A DNA stretch of 53,270 bases from Nitrospira sp. (lineage in GTDB: Bacteria; Nitrospirota; Nitrospiria; Nitrospirales; Nitrospiraceae), in contig JAHBWT010000018.1 in the NCBI GenBank assembly GCA_019636815.1, forward strand, positions 1-53,270, in the 5' to 3' direction. The stretch's first letter is position 1; every line of letters starts with the position of its first letter. A model generated the notes under the pieces. That model worked only from the letters and a program-made list of their open reading frames with translations, made no database searches and was not told where the DNA came from. The position numbers were made by a program, and so were the translations under genes. Shown here in pieces: positions 1-6,029 of the stretch.

Positions 1-1
1 T

Positions 2-145
2 GCCTATTTGGCGAAAATGAAGGCCGACGGTACCACAGCGTGGAAACAGCTGTCAACAAAAGCGGGACTCACACAGCAGAGGCAGATCCATCACCTGCGC
101 TTGATTCGCACTCGATCAAATAGGAACACCAAAGGCGTCCGCTGA
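2..145 (+). CDS. C-terminal end of an unidentified protein (5' truncated by window edge)
   Basis: An open frame enters from the left edge and ends at TGA 143-145, giving 47 residues rich in Lys, Arg, Gln and Thr. A stretch around residues 14-36 (WKQLSTKAGLTQQRQIHHL) could be a DNA-binding helix pair, but nothing diagnostic is visible. It has no recognisable family. It is called only because the frame stays open to the window edge and precedes the promoter of the next operon. It could be a chance open frame, since frame 1 is also open to position 120. Confidence 0.25.
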   Translation, partial: AYLAKMKADGTTAWKQLSTKAGLTQQRQIHHLRLIRTRSNRNTKGVR

Positions 146-187
146 AAGCAGCCATCTCGCACAACATACATACAACCTACACTCAAA

Positions 188-236
188 TTGCTTTCATGGA
201 ACGCCTGGCATACAATTCCTCATATATAGTGAGGTG
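188..236 (+). promoter_or_regulatory. Promoter and RBS of the first toxin-antitoxin pair
   Basis: A -35-like TTGCTT (188-193) and a -10-like TACAAT (211-216) are separated by 17 bp. A Shine-Dalgarno sequence GAGGTG (231-236) lies 6 nt before the ATG at 243, which decides that start over the in-frame GTG at 234. The AT-rich CATATATAG between -10 and RBS may form part of an operator, but no clean palindrome is seen. Confidence 0.45.
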
Positions 237-242
237 TACGGT

Positions 243-440
243 ATGAGCACGAAGGAAACCGTTCTCGATTTGGTACGGAAGCTACCGGATGACTGTTCGC
301 TTGACGACATCCAGTACCACCTCTATGTCCTGCAAACGATCGAACGCGGCAAATCGGAAGTCACGCAAGGCAAAACCATAAGCCACGAACAGGTCAAGCA
401 AGAGTTACGGGCAGGGTGGCTGAACAACGGCGCGAAGTAG
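243..440 (+). CDS. Antitoxin of a ParE/RelE-type module
   Basis: A 65-residue acidic-helical protein sits directly upstream of a ParE/RelE toxin gene and overlaps it by 25 bp, the usual layout of an antitoxin translated first. The sequence (start MSTKETVLDLVRKLPDD, later TISHEQVKQEL) resembles the short antitoxin family found with ParE toxins of soil and water bacteria. In that family an N-terminal dimerisation region is followed by a C-terminal toxin-binding helix. By family knowledge it neutralises the toxin and represses its own promoter. The GAGGTG RBS 6 nt upstream supports the ATG at 243. Confidence 0.75.
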   Translation: MSTKETVLDLVRKLPDDCSLDDIQYHLYVLQTIERGKSEVTQGKTISHEQVKQELRAGWLNNGAK

Positions 441-724
441 TCTGGACAACAAGCGCACGGAACGAACTCGACGACATCGTCACCTACATCGCCAAGGACG
501 CTCCCCTCTCTGCGTTGGCCTTTCTTGAAGAAGTCCTGAATACAGCGAATTCGCTCACCACGCTGGCTCAACGTGGACGCATTGTCCCTGAATTCCAAAA
601 CCCGCTTGTACGTGAGCTCTTCATCAAACACTACCGGCTACTCTACGAGATTCAAGACCGTGCCGTGTATGTGCTCGGTTTTATCCATGGAGCCAGGAAC
701 TTCAAACCACACGAGACCAATTGA
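416..724 (+). CDS. ParE/RelE-family toxin
   Basis: This 102-residue basic protein has the RelE/ParE fold signature: N-terminal VVWTTSARNELDDIVTYIA, a central GRIVPEF segment and a C-terminal RELFIKHYRLLYEI followed by VYVLGFIHGARNF. These elements match the helical hairpin and beta-sheet of ParE-like toxins. Members either poison gyrase (ParE) or cleave mRNA on the ribosome (RelE), and sequence alone does not settle which. The start is GTG at 416, inside the antitoxin gene, which implies translational coupling. The length is normal and no key segment is missing, so it is probably functional. Confidence 0.85.
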   Translation: MAEQRREVVWTTSARNELDDIVTYIAKDAPLSALAFLEEVLNTANSLTTLAQRGRIVPEFQNPLVRELFIKHYRLLYEIQDRAVYVLGFIHGARNFKPHETN

Positions 725-805
725 GCAGGCAGTTCTTTTTCCCGAAAGAGGCCACACCGATGACCGCCTACATTACTCGGGCATCCTGACTTCTCCTTTC
801 TACTC

Positions 806-858
806 TTGACCACGATTCTCTCCCCATATACATTTGCAATGTACATAGGAGATGTACA
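806..858 (+). promoter_or_regulatory. Promoter/operator of the Phd-PIN toxin-antitoxin operon
   Basis: TTGACC (806-811) and TACATT (829-834) are separated by 17 bp. An inverted repeat TACATT-TGC-AATGTA (829-843) covers the -10 element, and TGTACA is repeated at 840-845 and 853-858, the second copy running into the start codon. This fits autoregulation by the Phd-type antitoxin. The RBS AGGAG (847-851) lies 6 nt before the ATG at 858 but only 0 nt before the ATG at 852, so 858 is the better start. Confidence 0.6.
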
Positions 859-1094
859 TGGGACCTATCAATATCAAAGGCACACGGCGCCAGCTCAAGG
901 TCCTCCTCGATCGTGTGGAGGCTGGTGAAACCATTACCATTTCCAGGCGGGGAGCCGTCATCGCCAAATTGGTCCCCCCTGATATACAAAAAAAACGCCT
1001 CCCCTCACTGAAGGCTCTTCGCCGCACGATCAGACCTAAAGGCCGCCCACTGAGCACCCTGATTCAAGAAGCGCGGATGGAAGATCGCGCGTGA
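858..1094 (+). CDS. Phd/YefM-family antitoxin
   Basis: A 78-residue protein whose first 40 residues carry the Phd/YefM signature: MGPINIKGTRRQLKVLLDRV, then EAGETITISRRGAVIAKLVP. In the family this half forms the DNA-binding dimer and the C-terminal tail wraps the toxin. The following gene is a PIN-domain RNase and overlaps it by 4 bp (GTGA), so this is a Phd antitoxin with a VapC-type toxin, a common pairing. The palindromes upstream are likely its own operator. Confidence 0.9.
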   Translation: MGPINIKGTRRQLKVLLDRVEAGETITISRRGAVIAKLVPPDIQKKRLPSLKALRRTIRPKGRPLSTLIQEARMEDRA

Positions 1095-1531
1095 TCACAT
1101 ACGTCGATACCAGCGTACTGGCCGCATATTATTGTCCTGAGCCGCTCAGCATCCTGGCCGAACGGACCTTGCGACGGCTCTCTTCGCCGGTCATCAGTGA
1201 GTTACCACTCGTCGAGCTCACGTCCGCCATTTCGCGCAAGATACGCGAGCGAACTCTGTCTCGAGAAGAAGGGGGCCGCATCCTCACCCAAATTGACGCC
1301 CATGTGGAGGAAGGATATTACCGTATCATGCCTGTGCGGCCACGCGACTATCGCGTGGCGCGAGCATGGTTAGGTCAACTGTGGGGCACACTCCGAACGT
1401 TGGATGCGTTGCATCTCGCCATTGCGGAGTCTGCCGAAGCATCAACTCTGACGGCAGACAAACGATTAGCGGCGGAAGCACGATCTCTTGGGATGTCCGT
1501 GAAGCTGCTGGCCCGCCATCGCCGGCAATAA
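1091..1531 (+). CDS. PIN-domain RNase toxin (VapC type)
   Basis: A 146-residue PIN-domain protein. The four acidic active-site residues are visible: Asp6 in YVDTS, Glu42 in LVELTSA, Asp105 in TLDALHLA and Asp123 in TADKRLA. VapC toxins are Mg-dependent RNases that usually cut tRNA or rRNA, and the specific target cannot be read from the sequence. The start is GTG 1091, overlapping the antitoxin stop (GTGA). All motifs are intact and the length is typical, so the toxin is probably active. Confidence 0.9.
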   Translation: MITYVDTSVLAAYYCPEPLSILAERTLRRLSSPVISELPLVELTSAISRKIRERTLSREEGGRILTQIDAHVEEGYYRIMPVRPRDYRVARAWLGQLWGTLRTLDALHLAIAESAEASTLTADKRLAAEARSLGMSVKLLARHRRQ

Positions 1532-1774
1532 TCGCCCGGGACACTCCGTGGGCACACATGACTCGATCAGTTTGTAGCAGGCTTGAGGCACCCCGAGAAA
1601 TACGATGCGCAGTGGGTTTGTTATCAGATCTTTCCTCTGTCATCTTGACACACAGAACAAGATCTGACCCCCATATATGCGCTCTTGCCTCGCGCAAGCC
1701 CTTCACGCATCCCTCTCAGCGAAAGCTTTGTTCTGCGCTTGCAGAAAAGACTCCCGGTACATTTGTTTCTTCGT
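1532..1774. other. Intergenic stretch after the PIN toxin gene
   Basis: No supported gene, RNA or clear repeat was seen here. The long open frames on both strands are compositional shadows. It probably contains decayed insertion-sequence DNA, given the transposase tail that follows. Confidence 0.4.
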
Positions 1775-1912
1775 GTGTTTCAGACATTCGAGGAGGCACG
1801 GCACGTCATTCGAGACTGGATGCACTGGTACAACCAGGAGCGGCCACATCAGGCGCTGGGTTATCAAAGCCCGGCCCGATATCGGGCGCAACAATCAACG
1901 CAGGTGGCTTGA
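1775..1912 (+). pseudogene. Remnant of an IS3-type transposase (integrase core C-terminus)
   Basis: Only the last ~45 residues of a DDE integrase-type transposase are recognisable: TFEEARHVIRDWMHWYN, then QERPHQALGYQSPARYR. This is the conserved tail of IS3-family OrfB, including the last helix after the catalytic Glu. The upstream sequence in this frame (from 1685) does not resemble a transposase, so the catalytic core is lost. No terminal inverted repeats were found. It marks an old insertion between the second toxin-antitoxin pair and the AT-richer gene at 2056. Confidence 0.75.
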
Positions 1913-2055
1913 TTGCAGGGGAGCACTACAAGGATTTCAGCCGCATGGGAGAAACTTGTTTACTCGAATCAGCCTATTTCCAGAAACCGGTTTCCAGAGC
2001 AATTTTGTTATAACAGGGAAATGGGGGCGGGAAAGGCGGGATTCAGGGTTCCCAG

Positions 2056-2946
2056 CTAATCATAATCAGTAACTTCTCCCGAGGGATTAATGGCCTGTGT
2101 TTTATATTTGGCACTTTGAAGCATTTCTATGGCTTCATACCCTCGCGTTTTTTTGGTTGCGACTGATTTCTCTGCATGAGATTCACCACCCTGTGCCAAT
2201 CTTCTGGCAATGGGAGCAGGATTGGCATAGCCAAGTTCAAAGCCTTCAAATATTTTATGATAAGCATAAGTAATACTATCCGTTAAGCTGCTGCCTTTAA
2301 CAGGCTGAATTTTGAAACGTGTTTCAAAACAGTCACGCGTGACTGGATTGTCGCTGCCCATACTGGTGTAAGTGGGCCATTTCTCACCTTTATTCCATCT
2401 TGAACGAACATTCATTGCACCGAGCATAACAATTTTCCCGTCGACTGGAGCTATAACAGGCTCTCCGGATAAGGTTACAGGGTCGCCTTTTTTTACCATC
2501 TGTCCGACCTTCACAAAATCACCATTAAATCGTAGGCTGTTTTCGCAGAGCGCAAACATGGCGTCATCTAAAGTTTGAGGCATTTGAGGAATGCAAAGAA
2601 CAAAATCCTCTAACTCGACAGGCTTGATTGGCTGCACATCGGGGTGCGTACCTTCAACTGCCTGCATAAAAGCTTGCACGCCGCTGATGTTCGGGCAAAG
2701 CGTTTCTTTGCTCGAAGATGCGATGATCATGACATCGCCAACATCACACACTTTGGCGGCAAAGTTCGATACGAGGCCGCCGGTTCTGAGTCTCTTGGCC
2801 TGTGCGCCTTCAAGTGGAATTGTTTCGATGATATCTGAAACAGGACCTTTGATGTGGAGCGTTCTGGCGTTGTCGAATTCATAGGTGAGTTGGCGGACAG
2901 AACTACCTAGGCCGAAAGCGACATACGGTTTAAAGACAATACCCAT
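2056..2946 (-). CDS. Unrecognised protein with a possible barrel-sandwich segment
   Basis: A 296-residue protein on the minus strand with a good RBS (GGAG, 8 nt before the ATG). No family was recognised. Residues 144-176 (FVKVGQMVKKGDPVTL, then GEPVIAPVDGKIVML) have the alternating V/K-G-D and P-V-D-G-x-I pattern of biotinyl/lipoyl-like or RnfC-like barrel-sandwich domains. That is only a fold hint. Five Cys residues (67, 84, 118, 133, 209) are scattered without a metal-binding pattern. There is no signal peptide or membrane segment. The gene is visibly AT-richer than its surroundings, lies between transposase debris and repeats, and has no operon partner, all suggesting horizontal acquisition. 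Codon structure and length argue that it is a real gene. Confidence 0.7.
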   Translation of the reverse strand: MGIVFKPYVAFGLGSSVRQLTYEFDNARTLHIKGPVSDIIETIPLEGAQAKRLRTGGLVSNFAAKVCDVGDVMIIASSSKETLCPNISGVQAFMQAVEGTHPDVQPIKPVELEDFVLCIPQMPQTLDDAMFALCENSLRFNGDFVKVGQMVKKGDPVTLSGEPVIAPVDGKIVMLGAMNVRSRWNKGEKWPTYTSMGSDNPVTRDCFETRFKIQPVKGSSLTDSITYAYHKIFEGFELGYANPAPIARRLAQGGESHAEKSVATKKTRGYEAIEMLQSAKYKTQAINPSGEVTDYD

Positions 2947-3068
2947 GTTTCAATCTCCACGCCGTGAATTTTTATACGCGCAGTGGTAGCGCAGAATTCA
3001 TGACCATGTCAATTTTTATGGGGAAGACCTACAGAAGAGGATGATTTTATTATATTTATAGGGAAGGG

Positions 3069-3253
3069 GAATGTGGAATCGGATCTTGTGTCGTGCATTA
3101 GCGTCGTGTCTACTAGTGGGCCATGGCCGGATCTGGCTGCATGTGGACGTCTCAAATAGCGGTCCGTTGAGCTCAAGTCGCCGTCATAGCTTGATCCGTC
3201 GAACATGACGTCGTCGGTCTCTATTCATGAAGACCCGCAAGCTGTGGGGTTTT
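3069..3253. repeat. Repeat copy A (~185 bp), left of the HigBA module
   Basis: This segment aligns over its whole length with 4197-4382. Both share GGATCTTGTGTCGTGCATT at the left, TCTGGCTGCATGTGG and CAAATAGCGGTCCGTTGAG in the middle, and TCTCTATTCATGAAG plus CCCGCAAGCTGTGG at the right. Within it CGTCAT and ATGACG form a stem (3182-3187 and 3205-3210) that is kept in both copies. The minus strand is open for about 48 codons in both copies, but the differences are spread almost evenly over the three codon positions, so it is read as a non-coding repeat. Confidence 0.85.
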
Positions 3254-3267
3254 CAAGAGGGAGGCGG

Positions 3268-3399
3268 GGTCGGGTCTTGCTTTGTGCATTTCGATCATTC
3301 GCGACTCATCGGCCGGCTCTGGTTGTCATGGCAAAGTGAAAGAAATAACGTTCGAGGGAAGTGAAATCACTGTCATAGGTTGTCCCGCCGAGCATGGCG
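3268..3399. repeat. Degenerate third copy of the ~185-bp repeat
   Basis: Matching landmarks in the same order are GGTCTTGCTTTGTGCATTTC, CCGGCTCTGGTTG and TGTCATAGGTTGTCCCGCCG followed by AGCATGGCG. The last corresponds to the CGTCATAG...AACATGACG stem of copies A and B. The middle is poorly conserved, so this is a decayed or divergent member placed in tandem after copy A. Confidence 0.5.
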
Positions 3400-3540
3400 A
3401 ATCTGTTGTTGAGATACCCTTGGCCGCCAGCTAGCCAGGCGTCGAGTCAATCCACATAGCTCTTGCTCGGTGTCCGACACCACTGCTCCTCATTCCTGCG
3501 TGTCATAGTCTCTCCCTCGCCTTGCGGCAGCATAACATAA

Positions 3541-3888
3541 TTGTTATTCTTTGACGCGGATTACACGATCGGCTATTACAGCGAGGCTGTGCAGGACGAT
3601 ATTCTTGCTCTGCCAGACACCCTGGCGGCGCGGTATATCGTTCTCACTCGACGGATGATCGTGCTGGGACCACATCTTGGAGCCCTGCATACCAAGGCAT
3701 TTGGCCACGGGCTCTTTGAATTACGGTTGAAAGGGGAAGAGGGGATTGCTCGAGTGTTCTTGTGTGCGTTGGCGGGTAAACGAATCGTTATGCTGCATAG
3801 CTTCGTCAAAAAGTCGGAAAAGACGCCTCGGCGAGAACGTGAGATCGCTGAAGCGCGCATGAAGGAGGTTAAACGTGCGGACACATGA
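3541..3888 (+). CDS. HigB-type toxin (phage Gp49-like family)
   Basis: A 115-residue protein of the Gp49-like/HigB family: YYSEAVQDDILALPDTLAAR, then LGPHLGALHTKAFGHGLFEL, LKGEEGIARVFLC and IVMLHSFVKKSEKTP. These are the conserved blocks of ribosome-dependent mRNA interferases of the RelE superfamily. The toxin gene comes first, as usual for HigBA. The start is uncertain. TTG at 3541 is the only upstream start in frame, it has no clear Shine-Dalgarno, and it sits inside an AT-rich near-palindrome AACATAATTGTT (3534-3545), so translation may be weak or leaderless. The gene overlaps the antitoxin by 14 bp. Confidence 0.88.
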   Translation: MLFFDADYTIGYYSEAVQDDILALPDTLAARYIVLTRRMIVLGPHLGALHTKAFGHGLFELRLKGEEGIARVFLCALAGKRIVMLHSFVKKSEKTPRREREIAEARMKEVKRADT

Positions 3889-4162
3889 TCAACTTGTCCG
3901 GAAGCTCCTTCGTCGTTCTGGGGTGCGGGCGGAGGTAGAGCGTATTGAACGCGAAGAGTCTGCTCTGCTCGATGCCTTGCTTAAGGCACGGCAAGAAGCG
4001 GGGCTGACCCAAAGCCAAGTGGCGGCACGAATGGGCACACAGGCTCCGGCTGTCGCTCGTCTAGAGCGTGCCCTTGCCAGTGGAAAACACTCTCCATCGA
4101 TCGCGACGCTGCGAAAATATGTGAAGGCGTGTGGCAAGCGGCTGGTGCTGCGGGTCGCATAA
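3875..4162 (+). CDS. HigA-type antitoxin (XRE helix-turn-helix)
   Basis: A 95-residue protein with an XRE/Cro helix-turn-helix in its second half: ALLKARQEAGLTQSQVAARM, then GTQAPAVARLERAL and SPSIATLRKYVKACG. In HigBA systems such a protein binds the operator and the toxin. It starts with GTG at 3875 within the toxin gene, preceded by AAGGAGGTTAAAC (AGGAGG), a strong RBS. It contrasts with the toxin gene, which lacks one, so the antitoxin is likely translated in excess. Confidence 0.9.
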   Translation: MRTHDQLVRKLLRRSGVRAEVERIEREESALLDALLKARQEAGLTQSQVAARMGTQAPAVARLERALASGKHSPSIATLRKYVKACGKRLVLRVA

Positions 4163-4196
4163 ACGACCTTCCCCAGTGGAGGCTACTCTTGAATAG

Positions 4197-4382
4197 GAAC
4201 GTGGAGTTGGATCTTGTGTCGTGCATTTCCGTCATGTCTGTTAGCGAGTTCTGGCCAGATCTGGCTGCATGTGGGCGTATCAAATAGCGGTCCGTTGAGC
4301 CCAAGTCGCCGTCATAACTGGCTCCGTCGAACATGACGGCATCGATCTCTATTCATGAAGGCCCGCAAGCTGTGGAGTTTTT
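4197..4382. repeat. Repeat copy B (~186 bp), right of the HigBA module
   Basis: Direct repeat of 3069-3253 in the same orientation, roughly 80% identical by eye. It retains the CGTCAT/ATGACG stem (4311-4316 and 4334-4339). Together the copies bracket HigBA as a ~0.8-1.1 kb unit. It is followed almost directly by the promoter of the VapBC operon. Confidence 0.85.
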
Positions 4383-4411
4383 GCGATCCTATCCATACCG
4401 GTAGCTCCTCG

Positions 4412-4466
4412 TTGACAGAAGAGGTGCCGGTGTATATCATCATGTATATACACCATCTTTAAGGAG
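4412..4466 (+). promoter_or_regulatory. VapBC promoter with overlapping perfect palindromic operator
   Basis: TTGACA (4412-4417) and TATCAT (4435-4440) are 17 bp apart, a near-consensus sigma-70 promoter. A perfect inverted repeat with 9-bp arms, GGTGTATAT (4429-4437) and ATATACACC (4446-4454), covers the -10 element and start point. This is the expected binding site of an AbrB-fold VapB dimer. AAGGAG (4461-4466) is the likely RBS for the GTG at 4478. Confidence 0.8.
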
Positions 4467-4477
4467 ACAATCTTACG

Positions 4478-4723
4478 GTGGCGACAAAGAAGAAGACCAA
4501 GCTCTTTATGAGCGGCAACAGCCAGGCGGTAAGAATTCCTCGCGAGTTTCAGCTAGAGGGCGACGAAGTCGAGATTCAACGCCGGGGTAATACGCTTGTT
4601 ATTCGTCCCAAGAAGCAGACGTGGCAGTCGCTTACCGACAGTCTGGCCATGTTTACTGCCGACTTCATGGAAGAAGGGAGGCGGCAGCCACCGCTGCAGA
4701 AACGGAAGTCTTCCTTCGCATGA
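4478..4723 (+). CDS. vapB: VapB-type antitoxin (AbrB/SpoVT swapped-hairpin fold)
   Basis: An 81-residue protein with the AbrB-like DNA-binding half: KLFMSGNSQAVRIPREFQL, EVEIQRRGNTLVIRPK. Residues 47-81 (WQSLTDSLAMFTADFMEEGR onward) match the toxin-binding tail of VapB proteins of the MvpT/VapB type. It starts with GTG at 4478 after an AAGGAG about 11 nt upstream, and its stop overlaps the toxin start (ATGA at 4720). It should repress its own promoter through the palindrome at 4429-4454. Confidence 0.92.
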   Translation: MATKKKTKLFMSGNSQAVRIPREFQLEGDEVEIQRRGNTLVIRPKKQTWQSLTDSLAMFTADFMEEGRRQPPLQKRKSSFA

Positions 4724-5073
4724 AGGTGATGCTGGATACCAACATCTGCATCTACCTCATCAAGCAACAGCCTCCAAGCGTCATTGAACGCTTCCTGTCT
4801 CAGCCGGTCAAAGAGATCGGCATTTCCAGCATCACGGCCGCAGAGTTGACCTACGGGGTCAGCAAAAGCCGATCTGTGTCCAAGAATCGCCGTGCGCTCG
4901 AACAGTTTCTGGGCCCGTTGGAGATCGCTCAGTTTGAGGCGAAGGGAACGCCGATCGGTTCAATGGACATGCTCATTGCCGCCCATGCGCTGAGTCTCGG
5001 AGTGCGGCTTGTCAGCAACAACCTCCGCGAGTTTCGGCGTGTTCCGGGTCTACGGTTAGAAAACTGGGCATGA
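4720..5073 (+). CDS. vapC: VapC toxin with an apparent internal deletion
   Basis: A 117-residue PIN-domain toxin closely resembling the ~130-135-residue VapC/MvpA group: MLDTNICIYLIK with Asp6, SSITAAELTYGV with Glu42, PIGSMDMLIAAHALSLG with Asp83, and LVSNNLREFRRVPGL. Four expected active-site positions are present. However, LEIAQFE (68-73) runs straight into KGTPIG (75-80). The ~18-20-residue helix that family members carry there (typically Asp-x-Ala-Ala...Tyr-Gly-x-Ile-Arg) is missing. The frame is kept, so this looks like an in-frame deletion that may have weakened or killed the toxin. The start ATG overlaps the vapB stop. Confidence 0.85.
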   Translation: MKVMLDTNICIYLIKQQPPSVIERFLSQPVKEIGISSITAAELTYGVSKSRSVSKNRRALEQFLGPLEIAQFEAKGTPIGSMDMLIAAHALSLGVRLVSNNLREFRRVPGLRLENWA

Positions 5074-5304
5074 GAAACGCATCATATCGCAAGTCGCAAA
5101 TTGGAGGGCTGGTCTTGCTTCGTGTATGCCATCGCAGGGCAGTTCGGGCGAGCGGGTCATCCCAGCTCTTTTCGTCAACCTTTACACCGCCCATCCACGA
5201 TCGTTCGGTCCAGCACTTCCTTGGCGCGATAGCTAGGTGACGACTCCACCGACGCTTATCCACGTCCACGTGAGAAAGATACAGATTCCGGGTACTTTTC
5301 ATGC

Positions 5305-5370
5305 TTTATCCAGTCCGAATATGGTGATACAATGGATCATCATTGTATTAACCGATTGTTGGAGGCGGAG
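5305..5370 (+). promoter_or_regulatory. Promoter/operator of the AbrB-Doc module
   Basis: TACAAT (5328-5333) is a good -10 element with a weak TTTATC (5305-5310) 17 bp upstream. A perfect inverted repeat ATACAATG-GATCAT-CATTGTAT (5327-5348) overlies the -10, as in the VapBC operon. GGAGG (5361-5365) and GGAG (5367-5370) form the RBS for ATG 5372. Confidence 0.7.
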
Positions 5371-5371
5371 G

Positions 5372-5596
5372 ATGATCAAGAAATTAACCAAGCATGGTAA
5401 CAGTCTGGCTCTTGTCATTGATCGAGGCGTACTTGATCTGTTGGACATTGATGCGGAAACGCCGCTCAACATTAGAACAGACGGGAAGTGCCTCATCGTA
5501 ACACCTGCTCAGGGCACCGCTCGCCAAAAGAAGTTCCGTGCGGCGCTGGACGAAGGCAACCGACGGTATGGAAAGATGTTGAAAAAGCTAGCTTAG
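5372..5596 (+). CDS. AbrB/MazE-type antitoxin partnered with Doc
   Basis: A 74-residue protein starting MIKKLTKHGNSLALVIDRGV, then LDLLDIDAETPLNI and CLIVTPAQ. This is the AbrB/SpoVT DNA-binding half seen in VapB and MazE, followed by a basic-amphipathic tail (RQKKFRAALDEGNRRYGKML) that probably binds the toxin. The next gene, 3 nt downstream, is a Doc toxin. The classical Doc partner is Phd, which has an unrelated fold, so this is a hybrid pairing. Such AbrB-Doc pairs are known in genome surveys. Confidence 0.88.
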   Translation: MIKKLTKHGNSLALVIDRGVLDLLDIDAETPLNIRTDGKCLIVTPAQGTARQKKFRAALDEGNRRYGKMLKKLA

Positions 5597-5599
5597 CTC

Positions 5600-5989
5600 A
5601 TGGCTGAGCCACAATTTCTCTCAGTAGAGGATGTCATCGATATCCACGCCGACCAGATTGAACGGTATGGAGGAAGTCTAGGCGTTCGTGACGTTGAGTT
5701 GCTACGGTCTGCGATCGGAATGCCTGAAGCGGGTTTCGGGGATCACTATCTCCATGCCGACCTCGTTGAAATGGCAGCAGCCTATCTGTACCACATTGTT
5801 CAGAATCATCCATTCATCGACGGTAACAAGCGAACGGGAGCAATGGCCGCATTCGTGTTCTTAAAGCTCAATGGACTCACGTTAGACGCAGATGAATCCG
5901 CCTTCGAATCGCTCGTCTTGAGGACAGCTCAGGGACAGATCGACAAATCAGCCATCGCGGAGTTCTTCCAAAAACATTCCCATCAGTAA
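5600..5989 (+). CDS. doc: Doc-family toxin (Fic fold)
   Basis: A 129-residue Fic-fold protein of the Doc group with the motif HPFIDGNKRTG at residues 70-80, matching the Doc consensus HxFx(D/E)xNKR. Doc proteins phosphorylate elongation factor Tu and stop translation, whereas classical Fic proteins with GNGR adenylylate. The Lys in GNKR therefore favours the kinase activity. N-terminal FLSVEDVIDIHADQIERYGG and GVRDVELLRSAI are typical. Nothing is truncated. Confidence 0.92.
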   Translation: MAEPQFLSVEDVIDIHADQIERYGGSLGVRDVELLRSAIGMPEAGFGDHYLHADLVEMAAAYLYHIVQNHPFIDGNKRTGAMAAFVFLKLNGLTLDADESAFESLVLRTAQGQIDKSAIAEFFQKHSHQ

Positions 5990-6013
5990 TTTCGGCGTTA
6001 ATAGCTTTGTATA

Positions 6014-6029
6014 GAACCTATCTCAAAAT
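6014..6029 (+). repeat. IS terminal inverted repeat, left
   Basis: GAACCTATCTCAAAAT, an exact reverse complement of 6831-6846. Confidence 0.92.

Larger units (their letters stand above)
2947..3540. other. Long non-coding stretch with repeat copies upstream of HigBA
   Basis: No gene is supported. The stretch holds repeat copy A (3069-3253) and a more degenerate copy (about 3268-3399). The AT-rich part at 3010-3070 probably contains the promoter of the minus-strand gene at 2946. Confidence 0.6.

Noticed and set aside
1366..2013. Long + strand open frame overlapping the PIN toxin and the transposase remnant
   Set aside because: It is in another frame of a clear toxin gene and has no recognisable domain; treated as a shadow.
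3009..3206. Small minus-strand proteins in both repeat copies
   Set aside because: Both copies have open frames of similar sequence, but the substitutions fall almost evenly on all three codon positions and there is no RBS, so the similarity is better explained by a DNA repeat.
3069..4382. Integron attC sites around HigBA
   Set aside because: A GTTGAGC core-like sequence occurs in the repeat, but no matching RYYYAAC partner lies at the right distance and there is no integrase gene. The repeats do not fold as attC-like hairpins over their full length.
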